Below are positions 1-6,616 of a DNA stretch of 13,613 nt, piece by piece. Location of the stretch: contig JAPOOH010000107.1 of the NCBI GenBank assembly GCA_026713505.1, positions 1-13,613 on the forward strand. Direction: 5' to 3'. The notes beneath the pieces are model-generated. The model had not been told where the DNA came from, did no database searches, and saw only the letters and a program-made list of their open reading frames with translations. A program made the position numbers and the translations under genes. Every line of letters starts with the position of its first letter. Position 1 is the stretch's first letter. Source of the DNA: Chloroflexota bacterium (lineage in GTDB: Bacteria > Chloroflexota > Dehalococcoidia > Lucifugimonadales > Australimonadaceae).

Positions 1-417
1 GTCGACATGGTGCGCTTCGAGGTGCTGCCCGACACCGGCGGCGACGGCAAGTCGCGCGGCGGTCCCGGCTACGTGCGCGAGTACAAGGTGCGCTCGGGTG
101 GCCGCCTCTCCGGCGGCGCGGCCAAGCGCGAGGCGGCGGGCATGGAGGGCGGCGGTAACGGCTCGAACGCCTACGTCGTCGTGCACCCCGGCACCGACCG
201 TGAGGAACGCTACCCCGGCATCGCCTCCAACCTCGGCATGAAGCCCGGCGAGGTGTTCAGCATCGAGACGGGCGGCGGCGGCGGCGTGCTGCCGCCTACG
301 GAGCGCGATCACGAGCTCGTCAAGGGCGACATCCAGGACGGACTCATCACCCCGCAGAAGGCGATGGACGTCTACGGCCTCACCGAGGCGGAGGTCACCG
401 AAGCGCTGGCGGACTGA
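1..417 (+). CDS. hyuB: Hydantoinase B / oxoprolinase subunit, C-terminal end (partial)
   Basis: This is the last 138 codons of a gene that enters from the left edge. The visible protein matches the C-terminus of the hydantoinase B/5-oxoprolinase family. It has a glycine-rich GGDGKSRGGPGYVREY segment, an SGG(A)AK-type turn, and a GEVFSIETGGGGGVLPPTERD segment, then a short helical tail (DIQDGLITPQKAMDVYGLT) ending in TGA. In this family the B subunit (about 550-600 aa) works with an ATP-binding A subunit to open cyclic amides such as N-methylhydantoin or 5-oxoproline in the cytoplasm. The substrate cannot be read from this fragment. The A subunit would be expected just upstream, outside the window. 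A deacylase-like amidohydrolase follows 67 bp downstream, consistent with a cyclic or acylated amino-acid catabolic locus. The family call is firm; the substrate is open. Confidence 0.88.
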   Translation, partial: VDMVRFEVLPDTGGDGKSRGGPGYVREYKVRSGGRLSGGAAKREAAGMEGGGNGSNAYVVVHPGTDREERYPGIASNLGMKPGEVFSIETGGGGGVLPPTERDHELVKGDIQDGLITPQKAMDVYGLTEAEVTEALAD

Positions 418-422
418 CACGC

Positions 423-432
423 GACCGCGGTC
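423..432. repeat. 10-bp perfect palindrome after hyuB
   Basis: GACCGCGGTC is a perfect inverted repeat 5 bp after the hyuB stop codon and 52 bp before the next start. It has no loop and no T-run, so it is a poor terminator. It could be a protein-binding site or chance in GC-rich DNA. Confidence 0.25.
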
Positions 433-473
433 TCCCTTCCCGTGGGGTGTAACATATCCCCAACGTTCCCAGC

Positions 474-478
474 GGAGG
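474..478 (+). promoter_or_regulatory. Ribosome-binding site of the deacylase-like gene
   Basis: GGAGG lies 6 bases upstream of the ATG at 485, an ideal Shine-Dalgarno spacing. It fixes that start codon. Confidence 0.75.
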
Positions 479-484
479 TATGCG

Positions 485-2206
485 ATGGCGTTCGACCTGC
501 TCATCAAGGGCGGCCTCGTCGTGGACGGCACGGGTGCAGCGCCTCAGGTCGCCGACGTCGGCATCGTGGATGGGCGCGTCGCTGCCGTGGGTCGGCTGGA
601 CGGCCCCGCGTCGCGTGAGATAGACGCCAGCGGCTGCATCGTCACCCCCGGCTTCATCGACCACCACACCCACTACGACGGCCAGGTGACGTTCGACCCC
701 CTCTGCACGTTCTCCTGCTACAACGGCGTGACTACCGTGGTGAGTGGCAACTGCTCCCTGACGCTCGCGCCGGTGCGCGAGGGCGACGAGACCGCGCTCG
801 CCGGCATGCTCGCCAAGGTCGAGGCTATCCCCTACGACGTCCTGATGAACGGCGTGCCCTGGGGGTGGCGCACGTTCGGCGACTACCTGGGTTCGCTCGA
901 CAACAACCTCGGCATCAACTTCGGCGTCATGGTTGGTCACTCCGCCGTCCGCCGATGGGTCATGGGCGCCGACTCCCAGAAGCGCGAGGCCACCGGCGAC
1001 GAGATCGAGGCGATACAGACCGCGGTGCGCGAGTGCATCGATGCCGGGGCGCTCGGCATTTCGTTCGACCGCAACCCGCGCCACGCCGGCATGGACGGCA
1101 AGCTCCTCCCCGCGAACGTCGCCTCCATCGACGAGCTGTACGCCGTCGCAGGGGCGCTGCGTGACCTCGATACCGGCGTCATTCAGGTCGGCGACCCGAG
1201 AGACCTGGAACTGAACGAGGGCATCTGCACGAGGATGTCGGAGTTGAGCGGGCGTCCGGTGACCTACCTCTCCATCACGCAGAGCGTGCTCCGTCCGGAA
1301 CAGTGGCGCGAGCACCTCGCCCATCTCGCTGAGGTCGCTGCGAGTAGCGCAGCCCGCATCTATCCGCAGATCAACCCGCGCCCCGGCCTGCGCTTCTTCC
1401 AGATGGACAGTGCGGAGTTCTTCAACTTCATGCCTACGTGGAAGCGCATCATGAACAGCAGCACGGCGGAGCGCCTCGCCGCCTTCGCGGACTCCTCGCT
1501 CCGTCCGCAGCTCGCGCAGGAGGTAGCCGAGCACAGCGACAGTACCGCCCTCGGCTTCTCCGGTCGCTGGGACCACGTCGTCATCGTCAAGCCCGCCCTG
1601 GAGAAGAACCGGGACCTCGCGGGTATGACCGCCGCCGAACTCGGCGCGCAACGTGGGGTCAGCCCCATGGACGCTTTCCTCGACCTTGCCGTCGAGGAGG
1701 AGATGAAGACCTGGTGCGCCCGCAACCAGCAGAACAACGACGACGAGGCGATGGCCGCCATCCTCAACGACGAGCACACACTCATCGGGCTGTCAGACTC
1801 GGGGGCGCACGTCGTCCGGGAGGGCGGCTACGGCTACGGCGTCCACTTCCTCAGCCACTGGGTGCGGGACAAGGGCATAATGCCGGTAGAGGAGGGCGTG
1901 CGACGACTCACCTCGTTCCCGGCTGATATCTTCGGCACGCCGGGGCGCGGCAGGCTCACGCCCGGAAGCAAGGCCGACGTGCTGGTGATGGACTACGAGA
2001 ACCTCGGCCTCGACCCTTCCGAGGAGGCGTACGATCTGCCAGGCGGCTCCATGCGGCTGAAGCAAGTGGCGCATGGCATCCCGTACACCATCGTCAACGG
2101 ACGGGTGCTCTTGGAGGACGGCGTGCACACCGGCGCGCTCCCCGGCCATGTCGTGCGGAACTCCCGCTGCGAGGCGGCGAAGAACGGCAACGGAGTGGCG
2201 GGCTAG
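485..2206 (+). CDS. N-acyl-D-amino-acid deacylase-like amidohydrolase (amidohydrolase 3 type)
   Basis: The protein is 573 aa and probably a cytoplasmic metal-dependent hydrolase of the amidohydrolase superfamily. It starts with the usual beta-strand cap (DLLIKGGLVVDGTG). The metal-site signature DHHTHYDGQ follows at residues 59-67, with H61 and H63 as the HxH pair, then SGNCSLTLAPVR (C90 at the position of the D-aminoacylase zinc cysteine). Further on are a late LSDSGAHV motif (D438, H442) and the C-terminal GSKADVLVMD strand (495-503) that closes the cap. Length and layout fit the family annotated as N-acyl-D-amino-acid deacylase. The middle segment around residues 190-265 (SFDRNPRH, QVGDPRD, TYLSITQS) lacks the obvious THxR and SHxK histidines of true D-aminoacylases, so the substrate may differ. 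The start is set by GGAGG 6 bases upstream. Three EamA genes follow with a 3-bp gap, so they are probably co-transcribed. Confidence 0.85.
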   Translation: MAFDLLIKGGLVVDGTGAAPQVADVGIVDGRVAAVGRLDGPASREIDASGCIVTPGFIDHHTHYDGQVTFDPLCTFSCYNGVTTVVSGNCSLTLAPVREGDETALAGMLAKVEAIPYDVLMNGVPWGWRTFGDYLGSLDNNLGINFGVMVGHSAVRRWVMGADSQKREATGDEIEAIQTAVRECIDAGALGISFDRNPRHAGMDGKLLPANVASIDELYAVAGALRDLDTGVIQVGDPRDLELNEGICTRMSELSGRPVTYLSITQSVLRPEQWREHLAHLAEVAASSAARIYPQINPRPGLRFFQMDSAEFFNFMPTWKRIMNSSTAERLAAFADSSLRPQLAQEVAEHSDSTALGFSGRWDHVVIVKPALEKNRDLAGMTAAELGAQRGVSPMDAFLDLAVEEEMKTWCARNQQNNDDEAMAAILNDEHTLIGLSDSGAHVVREGGYGYGVHFLSHWVRDKGIMPVEEGVRRLTSFPADIFGTPGRGRLTPGSKADVLVMDYENLGLDPSEEAYDLPGGSMRLKQVAHGIPYTIVNGRVLLEDGVHTGALPGHVVRNSRCEAAKNGNGVAG

Positions 2207-2209
2207 ACG

Positions 2210-3127
2210 TTGTCCTGGGTAGTCATCGCGCTGGCAGGGGCGGCGATCTCCGGGATCGTCAGCATCTTCGACAAGACCGTCATCTATCGCTACGCCACTA
2301 CGCCGCGCACCTTGCCGCTGCTCATCGGGGTCGCGCAGACATCCGTAGGAGTCGTCGTCCTCGCGATAGTGCGCGTTCCGCCGGGGGCCGAATGGGAACC
2401 GGTATTGTGGGCGCTCGTCTCGGGAGCGGTATTTGGGCTCAGCGCGCAGTTCCTCATGCACGTTCTCTTCGGGAACGAGGTGTCGCGCACCATCCCGATA
2501 TTCCAGAGCTACCCCATCTTCACCGCCATCTACGCCTTCTTCTTCCTCGGCGAGGACCTGGGCGCGGTCGAGTGGCTTGCGGTGGCCGTCGTCGTTGCGG
2601 GGACGGTGCTGATCTCGTTTCGGCCCGGCTCCACTTCTGTCCGCAGCCTCCTTCTGGACAAGGCGTTCGTGCTGCTCATGATCGGGAGCGCCATCCACGG
2701 CAGCGCACACATATTCGGCAAGGTGGCTGTGGACGAGCTGCCGGTGCTGTTCACACACGGCCTGCGCTCCATCGCGCTTGGCGGCGTATTCCTCGCGTTC
2801 AACCTGCGGCGACGCCCGTTGGACGATGTCATCTCGTTCGTCCGCACCCGCAGCCCGGCGCTGCGGTTCGTGGCCATGAACGAGCTGATCATCGCAACGG
2901 TGGGACTGCTGCTCCTCCTCTGGGCGCTGGCGCTCGGCCCCGCCGCGCTGGTTACCGCGCTGACCGGGGCGCGGTCCTTCTTCCTGGTGGTCTACAGCAC
3001 GGCGCTCGCTCTCGTCTGGAAGGGCGCGCTCGGAGAGGTCACGACGCCTGGCGTCGTCGCCGTCAAGCTCGCCTCGACAGCACTCATCGTGGGAGGCGTT
3101 GCCGCGATAGCGTTGGGAAGCGGATAA
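2210..3127 (+). CDS. EamA/DMT-family transporter, tandem copy 1
   Basis: This is a 305-aa hydrophobic protein of the drug/metabolite transporter superfamily. Its layout is two EamA halves of about five membrane helices each, ten in total, with Arg/Lys-rich loops such as FNLRRRPLDD near residue 200. The family exports or imports small metabolites across the inner membrane; substrates cannot be predicted. The start is a TTG three bases after the deacylase stop. It is supported because the product begins SWVVIALAGAAISG, matching copy 3, which starts with ATG at the same place. Recognisable paralogy runs the whole length with the next two genes (DKTVIYRYA, PIFTA, FFLGE, FVRTRSPAL, GPAALVTAL, WKGALGEVTTPG). 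It is the most divergent of the three and is probably translated by coupling to the upstream gene. Confidence 0.88.
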   Translation: MSWVVIALAGAAISGIVSIFDKTVIYRYATTPRTLPLLIGVAQTSVGVVVLAIVRVPPGAEWEPVLWALVSGAVFGLSAQFLMHVLFGNEVSRTIPIFQSYPIFTAIYAFFFLGEDLGAVEWLAVAVVVAGTVLISFRPGSTSVRSLLLDKAFVLLMIGSAIHGSAHIFGKVAVDELPVLFTHGLRSIALGGVFLAFNLRRRPLDDVISFVRTRSPALRFVAMNELIIATVGLLLLLWALALGPAALVTALTGARSFFLVVYSTALALVWKGALGEVTTPGVVAVKLASTALIVGGVAAIALGSG

Positions 3128-3130
3128 CCG

Positions 3131-4045
3131 ATGCCCTGGTTGGCGATCGTGCTGGTCGGCGTGGCGCTCGCCGGCCTCCTCAGCGTCCTGGACAAGACGG
3201 TCATCCACCGCTACGCCCGCATGCCCTACCTGCAGCCGCTCGTGATCGGCATCACCATGATGCTCATCGGGCTCCCACTGCTTGCGTGGACCGGCATCCC
3301 CTCTTCCGCAACGTCCGAGGCCCTGCTCGCGGCCCTTGCGTCCGGCGTGTGCTACGGCCTCGGCACGCACATCCTCGTGTACACGCTCTACAGGCAGGAG
3401 GTCTCCCGCGTCATCCCCGTCTACCAGACGTATCCCATCTTCACCGCGCTCATCGCGTTCACCTTCCTCGGGGAACGGCTGGACGCCTTCGAGTGGGTCG
3501 CGATGCTCGCTGTCGTGGGTGGAGCCGTGCTGCTCTCGTTCCGCCGGGATGAGTCCGGCTGTGGCTTCCTGCTGGACAGGGCGTTCATAGTCCTGATCAT
3601 CGGCAGCGTTATAGAGGGCAGTTCCTTCGTGTTCGGCAAGTCGGCGGTGAGCGACCTGCCGGTGCTGTTCACCCACGCGGTGCGGCTGATTGCCATTGGC
3701 AGCGTACTGCTCGCTTTGAACCTGCGCCGTCGCTCTCTGGAGCAGGTGCTCTGGTTCGTGCGTACGCGCAGCCCCGCGCTCAAGTTCGTTGCCCTCAACC
3801 AACTCGTGATCTCCAATGCGAGCCAGTTCCTCTTCCTCTGGGCGCTGTCGCTTGGCCCCACCACGCTCGTTACGGCGCTCTCCAGCCTGCGGACCTTCTT
3901 CGTGGTCGTCTACGCCATCGCTCTGTCCATGGTCTGGCGCGGCGCCCTGGGCGAGGTATCGACTCCCGCCACGGTCACCGTCAAACTCTTCTCCACCATG
4001 CTCATCGTGAGCGGCGTCGCCGTCATCGCGATAGGAAGCGGGTAG
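3131..4045 (+). CDS. EamA/DMT-family transporter, tandem copy 2
   Basis: This is a 304-aa ten-helix EamA/DMT transporter, collinear with its neighbours. Shared segments are LDKTVIHRYAR near the N-terminus, VSRVIPVYQTYPIFTALIAF near residues 95-115, SFVFGKSAVSDLPVLFTHA in the second half, FVRTRSPAL, and WRGALGEVSTP near the C-terminus. It starts with ATG three bases after the stop of copy 1. A GGGAAG run at 3115-3120, inside the last codons of copy 1, lies 10 bases upstream and may serve as its ribosome-binding site. It is nearer to copy 3 than to copy 1, including a 63-base stretch with a single mismatch. The transport substrate is unknown; co-location with hydrolase genes suggests amino-acid-like compounds, which is inference only. 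Confidence 0.88.
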   Translation: MPWLAIVLVGVALAGLLSVLDKTVIHRYARMPYLQPLVIGITMMLIGLPLLAWTGIPSSATSEALLAALASGVCYGLGTHILVYTLYRQEVSRVIPVYQTYPIFTALIAFTFLGERLDAFEWVAMLAVVGGAVLLSFRRDESGCGFLLDRAFIVLIIGSVIEGSSFVFGKSAVSDLPVLFTHAVRLIAIGSVLLALNLRRRSLEQVLWFVRTRSPALKFVALNQLVISNASQFLFLWALSLGPTTLVTALSSLRTFFVVVYAIALSMVWRGALGEVSTPATVTVKLFSTMLIVSGVAVIAIGSG

Positions 4046-4047
4046 CG

Positions 4048-4959
4048 ATGTCCTGGGTAGCGATCGTACTGGCGGGCGCTGCGCTCGCCGCCTGTATCGG
4101 CATCCTGGACAAGACCATCATCCACGGCTACGCCCGGACGCCGAGCACGGAGCCGCTCGCCATCGGCTTCACTATGCCGCTCGTCGGGGCCGTGCTGCTC
4201 CTCGTCTTCGGCATCCCGGAGTCCGCAACGCTCGAGACCGTGCTCCTGGCGCTGGTCTCGGGGGCGTTCTACGGCCTCGGCGCCCACATCCTCATCCACT
4301 CGCTCTTTACGCAGGAGGTCTCCCGCGCCATCCCCGTCTACCAGACGTATCCCATCTTCACCGCGCTCATCGCATTCTTCTTCCTCGGCGAGCGGCTGGG
4401 CGCGATCGAGTGGCTTGCGGTCCTCGCCGTCGTGGGAGGCGCAGTGCTGATCTCGTCCGGCCCCGGCACGTCCCGCGGCTTCCTGCCGGACAAGACGTTC
4501 ATGCTGCTCATGCTCGGCAGCCTCATAGAGGGCACCTCCTTCGTACTCGGAAAGTCGGCGGTGAACGAGCTGCCGGTGGTGTTCGCCCATGCGCTGCGCA
4601 TGTTCGCCCTCAGCGGCGTCCTGCTCGCGTTCAACCTCCGGCGGCGTCCGCTGGACGACCTTGCCTCGTTCTTCCGAACCCGGAGCCCCGCGCTCGGCTA
4701 CATGGCCGTCAACCAGTTCTTCGTCGCCAACGCGAGCCTATTCCTGCTCCTGTGGGGGCTGTCGCTAGGCCCCGCGACGCTTGTCACGGCACTCTCCAGC
4801 CTGCGAACGTTCTTCCTCGTCGTCTTCACCATCGGCCTCTCGCTCGTCTGGCGCGGTGCGCTCGGCGAGGTCACGACTCGCGGCACGGTGACCGTGAAGC
4901 TCGTCGCCACCGCCCTCATCGTGGGCGGGGCGGTCGTCATTGCCCTCGGCATCATGTGA
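4048..4959 (+). CDS. EamA/DMT-family transporter, tandem copy 3
   Basis: This is a 303-aa ten-helix EamA/DMT transporter, the third member of the tandem set. It carries the same landmarks as copy 2: LDKTIIHGYART, VSRAIPVYQTYPIFTALIAF, FFLGERLG, SFVLGKSAVNELPVVFAHA, FRTRSPALG and WRGALGEVTT. The ATG is two bases after the stop of copy 2. AGGAAG at 4033-4038, inside the end of copy 2, lies 9 bases upstream and is a plausible ribosome-binding site. The protein ends at IALGIM with TGA, followed by an 85-bp gap before the MFS gene. Three adjacent, still intact paralogues imply either different substrate preferences or a recent expansion. DMT proteins commonly act as homodimers, so heteromers between copies are conceivable but not shown. 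Confidence 0.88.
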   Translation: MSWVAIVLAGAALAACIGILDKTIIHGYARTPSTEPLAIGFTMPLVGAVLLLVFGIPESATLETVLLALVSGAFYGLGAHILIHSLFTQEVSRAIPVYQTYPIFTALIAFFFLGERLGAIEWLAVLAVVGGAVLISSGPGTSRGFLPDKTFMLLMLGSLIEGTSFVLGKSAVNELPVVFAHALRMFALSGVLLAFNLRRRPLDDLASFFRTRSPALGYMAVNQFFVANASLFLLLWGLSLGPATLVTALSSLRTFFLVVFTIGLSLVWRGALGEVTTRGTVTVKLVATALIVGGAVVIALGIM

Positions 4960-5010
4960 GGCCTGTCGCACAAGGTGTTCAGGACTCAGGCAGTGTTGAG
5001 CCCCTGTTCG

Positions 5011-5025
5011 AGCCACTCTGTGGCT
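5011..5025 (+). repeat. Short perfect hairpin upstream of MFS gene
   Basis: AGCCAC, a TCT loop and GTGGCT form a perfect 6-bp stem in the 85-bp gap between EamA copy 3 and the MFS gene. No T-run follows, so a Rho-independent terminator is unlikely. It might modulate expression between the two genes or mean nothing. Confidence 0.3.
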
Positions 5026-5044
5026 GCCCGCAACCTGTGCAAGA

Positions 5045-6376
5045 ATGAGCAGGCCCTGTCCCATGAGCAATACCGCACCCGCACGACGCATCATGCTCTA
5101 CCCGTCCTTCCGTGGCTGGTGGATCGTCGGCGTCTCGTTCCTCGCGCTGTTCACGCACGGCGCGGCCACCAGCTACCTGTTCGGCCTGCTCGTCGTTCCC
5201 ATGGAGAACGACCTCGGCTGGAGCCGTACGATGCTCACCGGGGCGCTCACCGTCGCCACCTTCGTGTCCGCCGGGCTCGGCATGGTACTCGGCCCGCTGT
5301 TCGACCGGAGCGGCGCGCGGCTCGGCATGACGCTCAGCGCCTTGTTCGGAGGTGCCTGCCTCGTGCTGCTGGCGTTCACGGACGTGCCGTGGGCCTACTA
5401 CCTGCTGCTCGGCGTGGGTGTCGGCGCGGCGCGGACGGGGCTGGAGATCGTGGGGCCGCGCACGGCCATCGCCAACTGGTTCATCCGCCGCCGCGCCGCC
5501 GCGTTCGCATGGTCCAGCGGCGGGCGCGCCGTATTCGGATTCACGATGGTCCCCGTCTTCGCCATCCTCATCGAGCAGACCTCTTGGCGCGCCGGATGGG
5601 CCGTCCTCGGCGTCGTAGAGGTATTCATCCTCGCACCGCTCGTCTGGCTTATCGTGCGCCGCAGGCCCGAGGACCACGGGCAGTTCCCCGACGGCGACCT
5701 GCCTGGCGCGATGCGGTCGGCACAGTCCAGCCGCTCGCGCACCGTGTCGGACGAGGACAGCTGGACGCTGCGGGAAGCCGTGCGTACACGGACGCTCTGG
5801 CTCATCGTCATTTCGATCATGCTCACGGGATTCCCGGCCACCGGAGTGATCGCGAATATGGTGCCGTACTTTATCGACGAGGGCCTCACTTCGACGTTCG
5901 CGTCGAGCGCGTTTGCCTTCTTCGGTTTCGGCGCGATGCTGGGACGCCCGTTCTGGGGCTATCTCGCCTCCCGCTTCGGCGTGCACGCCAGCCTCACGCT
6001 CTGGGGGTTCGGCTACTCGCTCGCCATCGCCCTCTACGTTCTGGCGGACACGCCCGTGACGCTATTCGCTGCGGCGTGGCCGATCGGCCTCGTCATCGGC
6101 GGCTCGCAGCAGCTCCAGTCGCAGGCGTGGCCAGACTACTTCGGACGCAGGCACGTCGGCGCGATCACGGGCCTCACCGTCCTGCTCGTCACCCCCGCGA
6201 TGGCCCTGGGGCCGCTCGTCACCGCGGCGGCCTATGAGCTCACGGGGAGCTACGAACCCGTGCACACCGCCTACGTCGTGGGCGCATTCTTCGCGGGCTT
6301 CTGCTTCCTCGCGGCACGCCGCCCCCGGCGGAAGGCTCTATCCCCCATCCCTCCGAGAGGAGAGGGAGTGGGCTGA
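5045..6376 (+). CDS. MFS transporter (monocarboxylate/OFA-like)
   Basis: This 443-aa protein has the length and hydrophobic pattern of a 12-helix major facilitator. The first helix begins at about residue 24 (WWIVGVSFLALF). A DRSGARLG-type loop lies near residues 87-94, the position of the MFS A-motif. The central cytoplasmic loop includes RRRPEDHGQFPDGD (205-218), which is typical of monocarboxylate/oxalate-formate-like MFS proteins. The ATG at 5045 gives the longest form. An in-frame ATG at 5063 (residue 7) is equally possible, as neither has a clear ribosome-binding site. The last dozen residues (LSPIPPRGEGVG) are encoded by a palindromic repeat-like sequence rather than a normal MFS tail. 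Its place at the end of the hydrolase-transporter run suggests a role in uptake or efflux of related compounds. The substrate is unknown. Confidence 0.87.
   Translation: MSRPCPMSNTAPARRIMLYPSFRGWWIVGVSFLALFTHGAATSYLFGLLVVPMENDLGWSRTMLTGALTVATFVSAGLGMVLGPLFDRSGARLGMTLSALFGGACLVLLAFTDVPWAYYLLLGVGVGAARTGLEIVGPRTAIANWFIRRRAAAFAWSSGGRAVFGFTMVPVFAILIEQTSWRAGWAVLGVVEVFILAPLVWLIVRRRPEDHGQFPDGDLPGAMRSAQSSRSRTVSDEDSWTLREAVRTRTLWLIVISIMLTGFPATGVIANMVPYFIDEGLTSTFASSAFAFFGFGAMLGRPFWGYLASRFGVHASLTLWGFGYSLAIALYVLADTPVTLFAAAWPIGLVIGGSQQLQSQAWPDYFGRRHVGAITGLTVLLVTPAMALGPLVTAAAYELTGSYEPVHTAYVVGAFFAGFCFLAARRPRRKALSPIPPRGEGVG
6344..6372 (+). repeat. REP-like palindrome at the 3' end of the MFS gene
   Basis: A pyrimidine-rich arm (6344-6353) pairs with a purine-rich arm (6362-6372). 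The stem has ten pairs with one bulged G and an 8-base loop. The element spans the last codons of the MFS gene and ends just before its TGA. CCCTCxxx/xxxGAGGG hairpins of this look are common as dispersed intergenic repeats in GC-rich bacteria. Whether this one is dispersed in this genome cannot be seen from a single copy. It may also protect the 3' end of the mRNA. Confidence 0.5.
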
Positions 6377-6383
6377 AACCTCG

Positions 6384-6400
6384 CGGGTAAGAGTGACCCG
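6384..6400. terminator. Weak hairpin in the convergent gap
   Basis: CGGGT, a 7-base loop and ACCCG form a 5-bp stem in the 48-bp gap between the convergent MFS gene (+) and the small membrane-protein gene (-). There is no T-run on either side, so terminator function is only suggested by position. Confidence 0.25.
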
Positions 6401-6424
6401 GGGTTGAGTGTGGGTGTGCCCCGC

Positions 6425-6613
6425 CTACGCCTGACGCTCGCCGCGCCGGCGCAGCGCCAGCACCGCTATCGTCAGCGGGATCAGGACCACCACAACGCCG
6501 ATGAGCACGACCATCACCAGCGGCCCCAGCCCGAGGATGGAGTCAACCGTGTGGGTGAGCCACTCCAGCAGTTCGGAGTCCGTCGGCTCGGAGTGATGCG
6601 CACGGATACCCAC
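6425..6613 (-). CDS. Small single-span membrane protein (62 aa), function unknown
   Basis: This is a 62-aa protein that I do not recognise. It has a short acidic/polar N-terminal part (SEPTDSELLEWLTHTVDS), one strong hydrophobic span at about residues 28-53 (LGPLVMVVLIGVVVVLIPLTIAVLAL), and a basic end RRRGERQA. By the positive-inside rule the C-terminus should be cytoplasmic. It starts with GTG three bases after the stop of the upstream MFS gene. GAGG (6622-6625) sits 8 bases upstream of that GTG, which supports real, coupled translation. Its position suggests a partner or accessory subunit of the MFS transporter, but that is inference. An antisense artefact is less likely because the span, the ribosome-binding site and the gene spacing all agree. 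Confidence 0.6.
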   Translation of the reverse strand: MGIRAHHSEPTDSELLEWLTHTVDSILGLGPLVMVVLIGVVVVLIPLTIAVLALRRRGERQA

Positions 6614-6616
6614 GGC

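Noticed and set aside
395..1777. 460-codon open frame on the minus strand opposite the deacylase-like gene
   Set aside because: It is fully antisense to a gene with clear family motifs. Its product is Val/Arg/Glu-rich with no recognisable domain, as expected for a shadow frame in GC-rich DNA.
1793..3802. 669-codon open frame on the minus strand across the EamA genes
   Set aside because: It crosses the ends of three real genes and has highly charged, repetitive composition. Its internal repetition mirrors the duplicated EamA genes. No ribosome-binding site or domain was seen.
4960..5044. Gap sequence with TTCGA and short stems, examined as a possible tRNA
   Set aside because: There is no acceptor stem, no anticodon arm in register and no CCA-like end. 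Only a 6-bp hairpin is supported.
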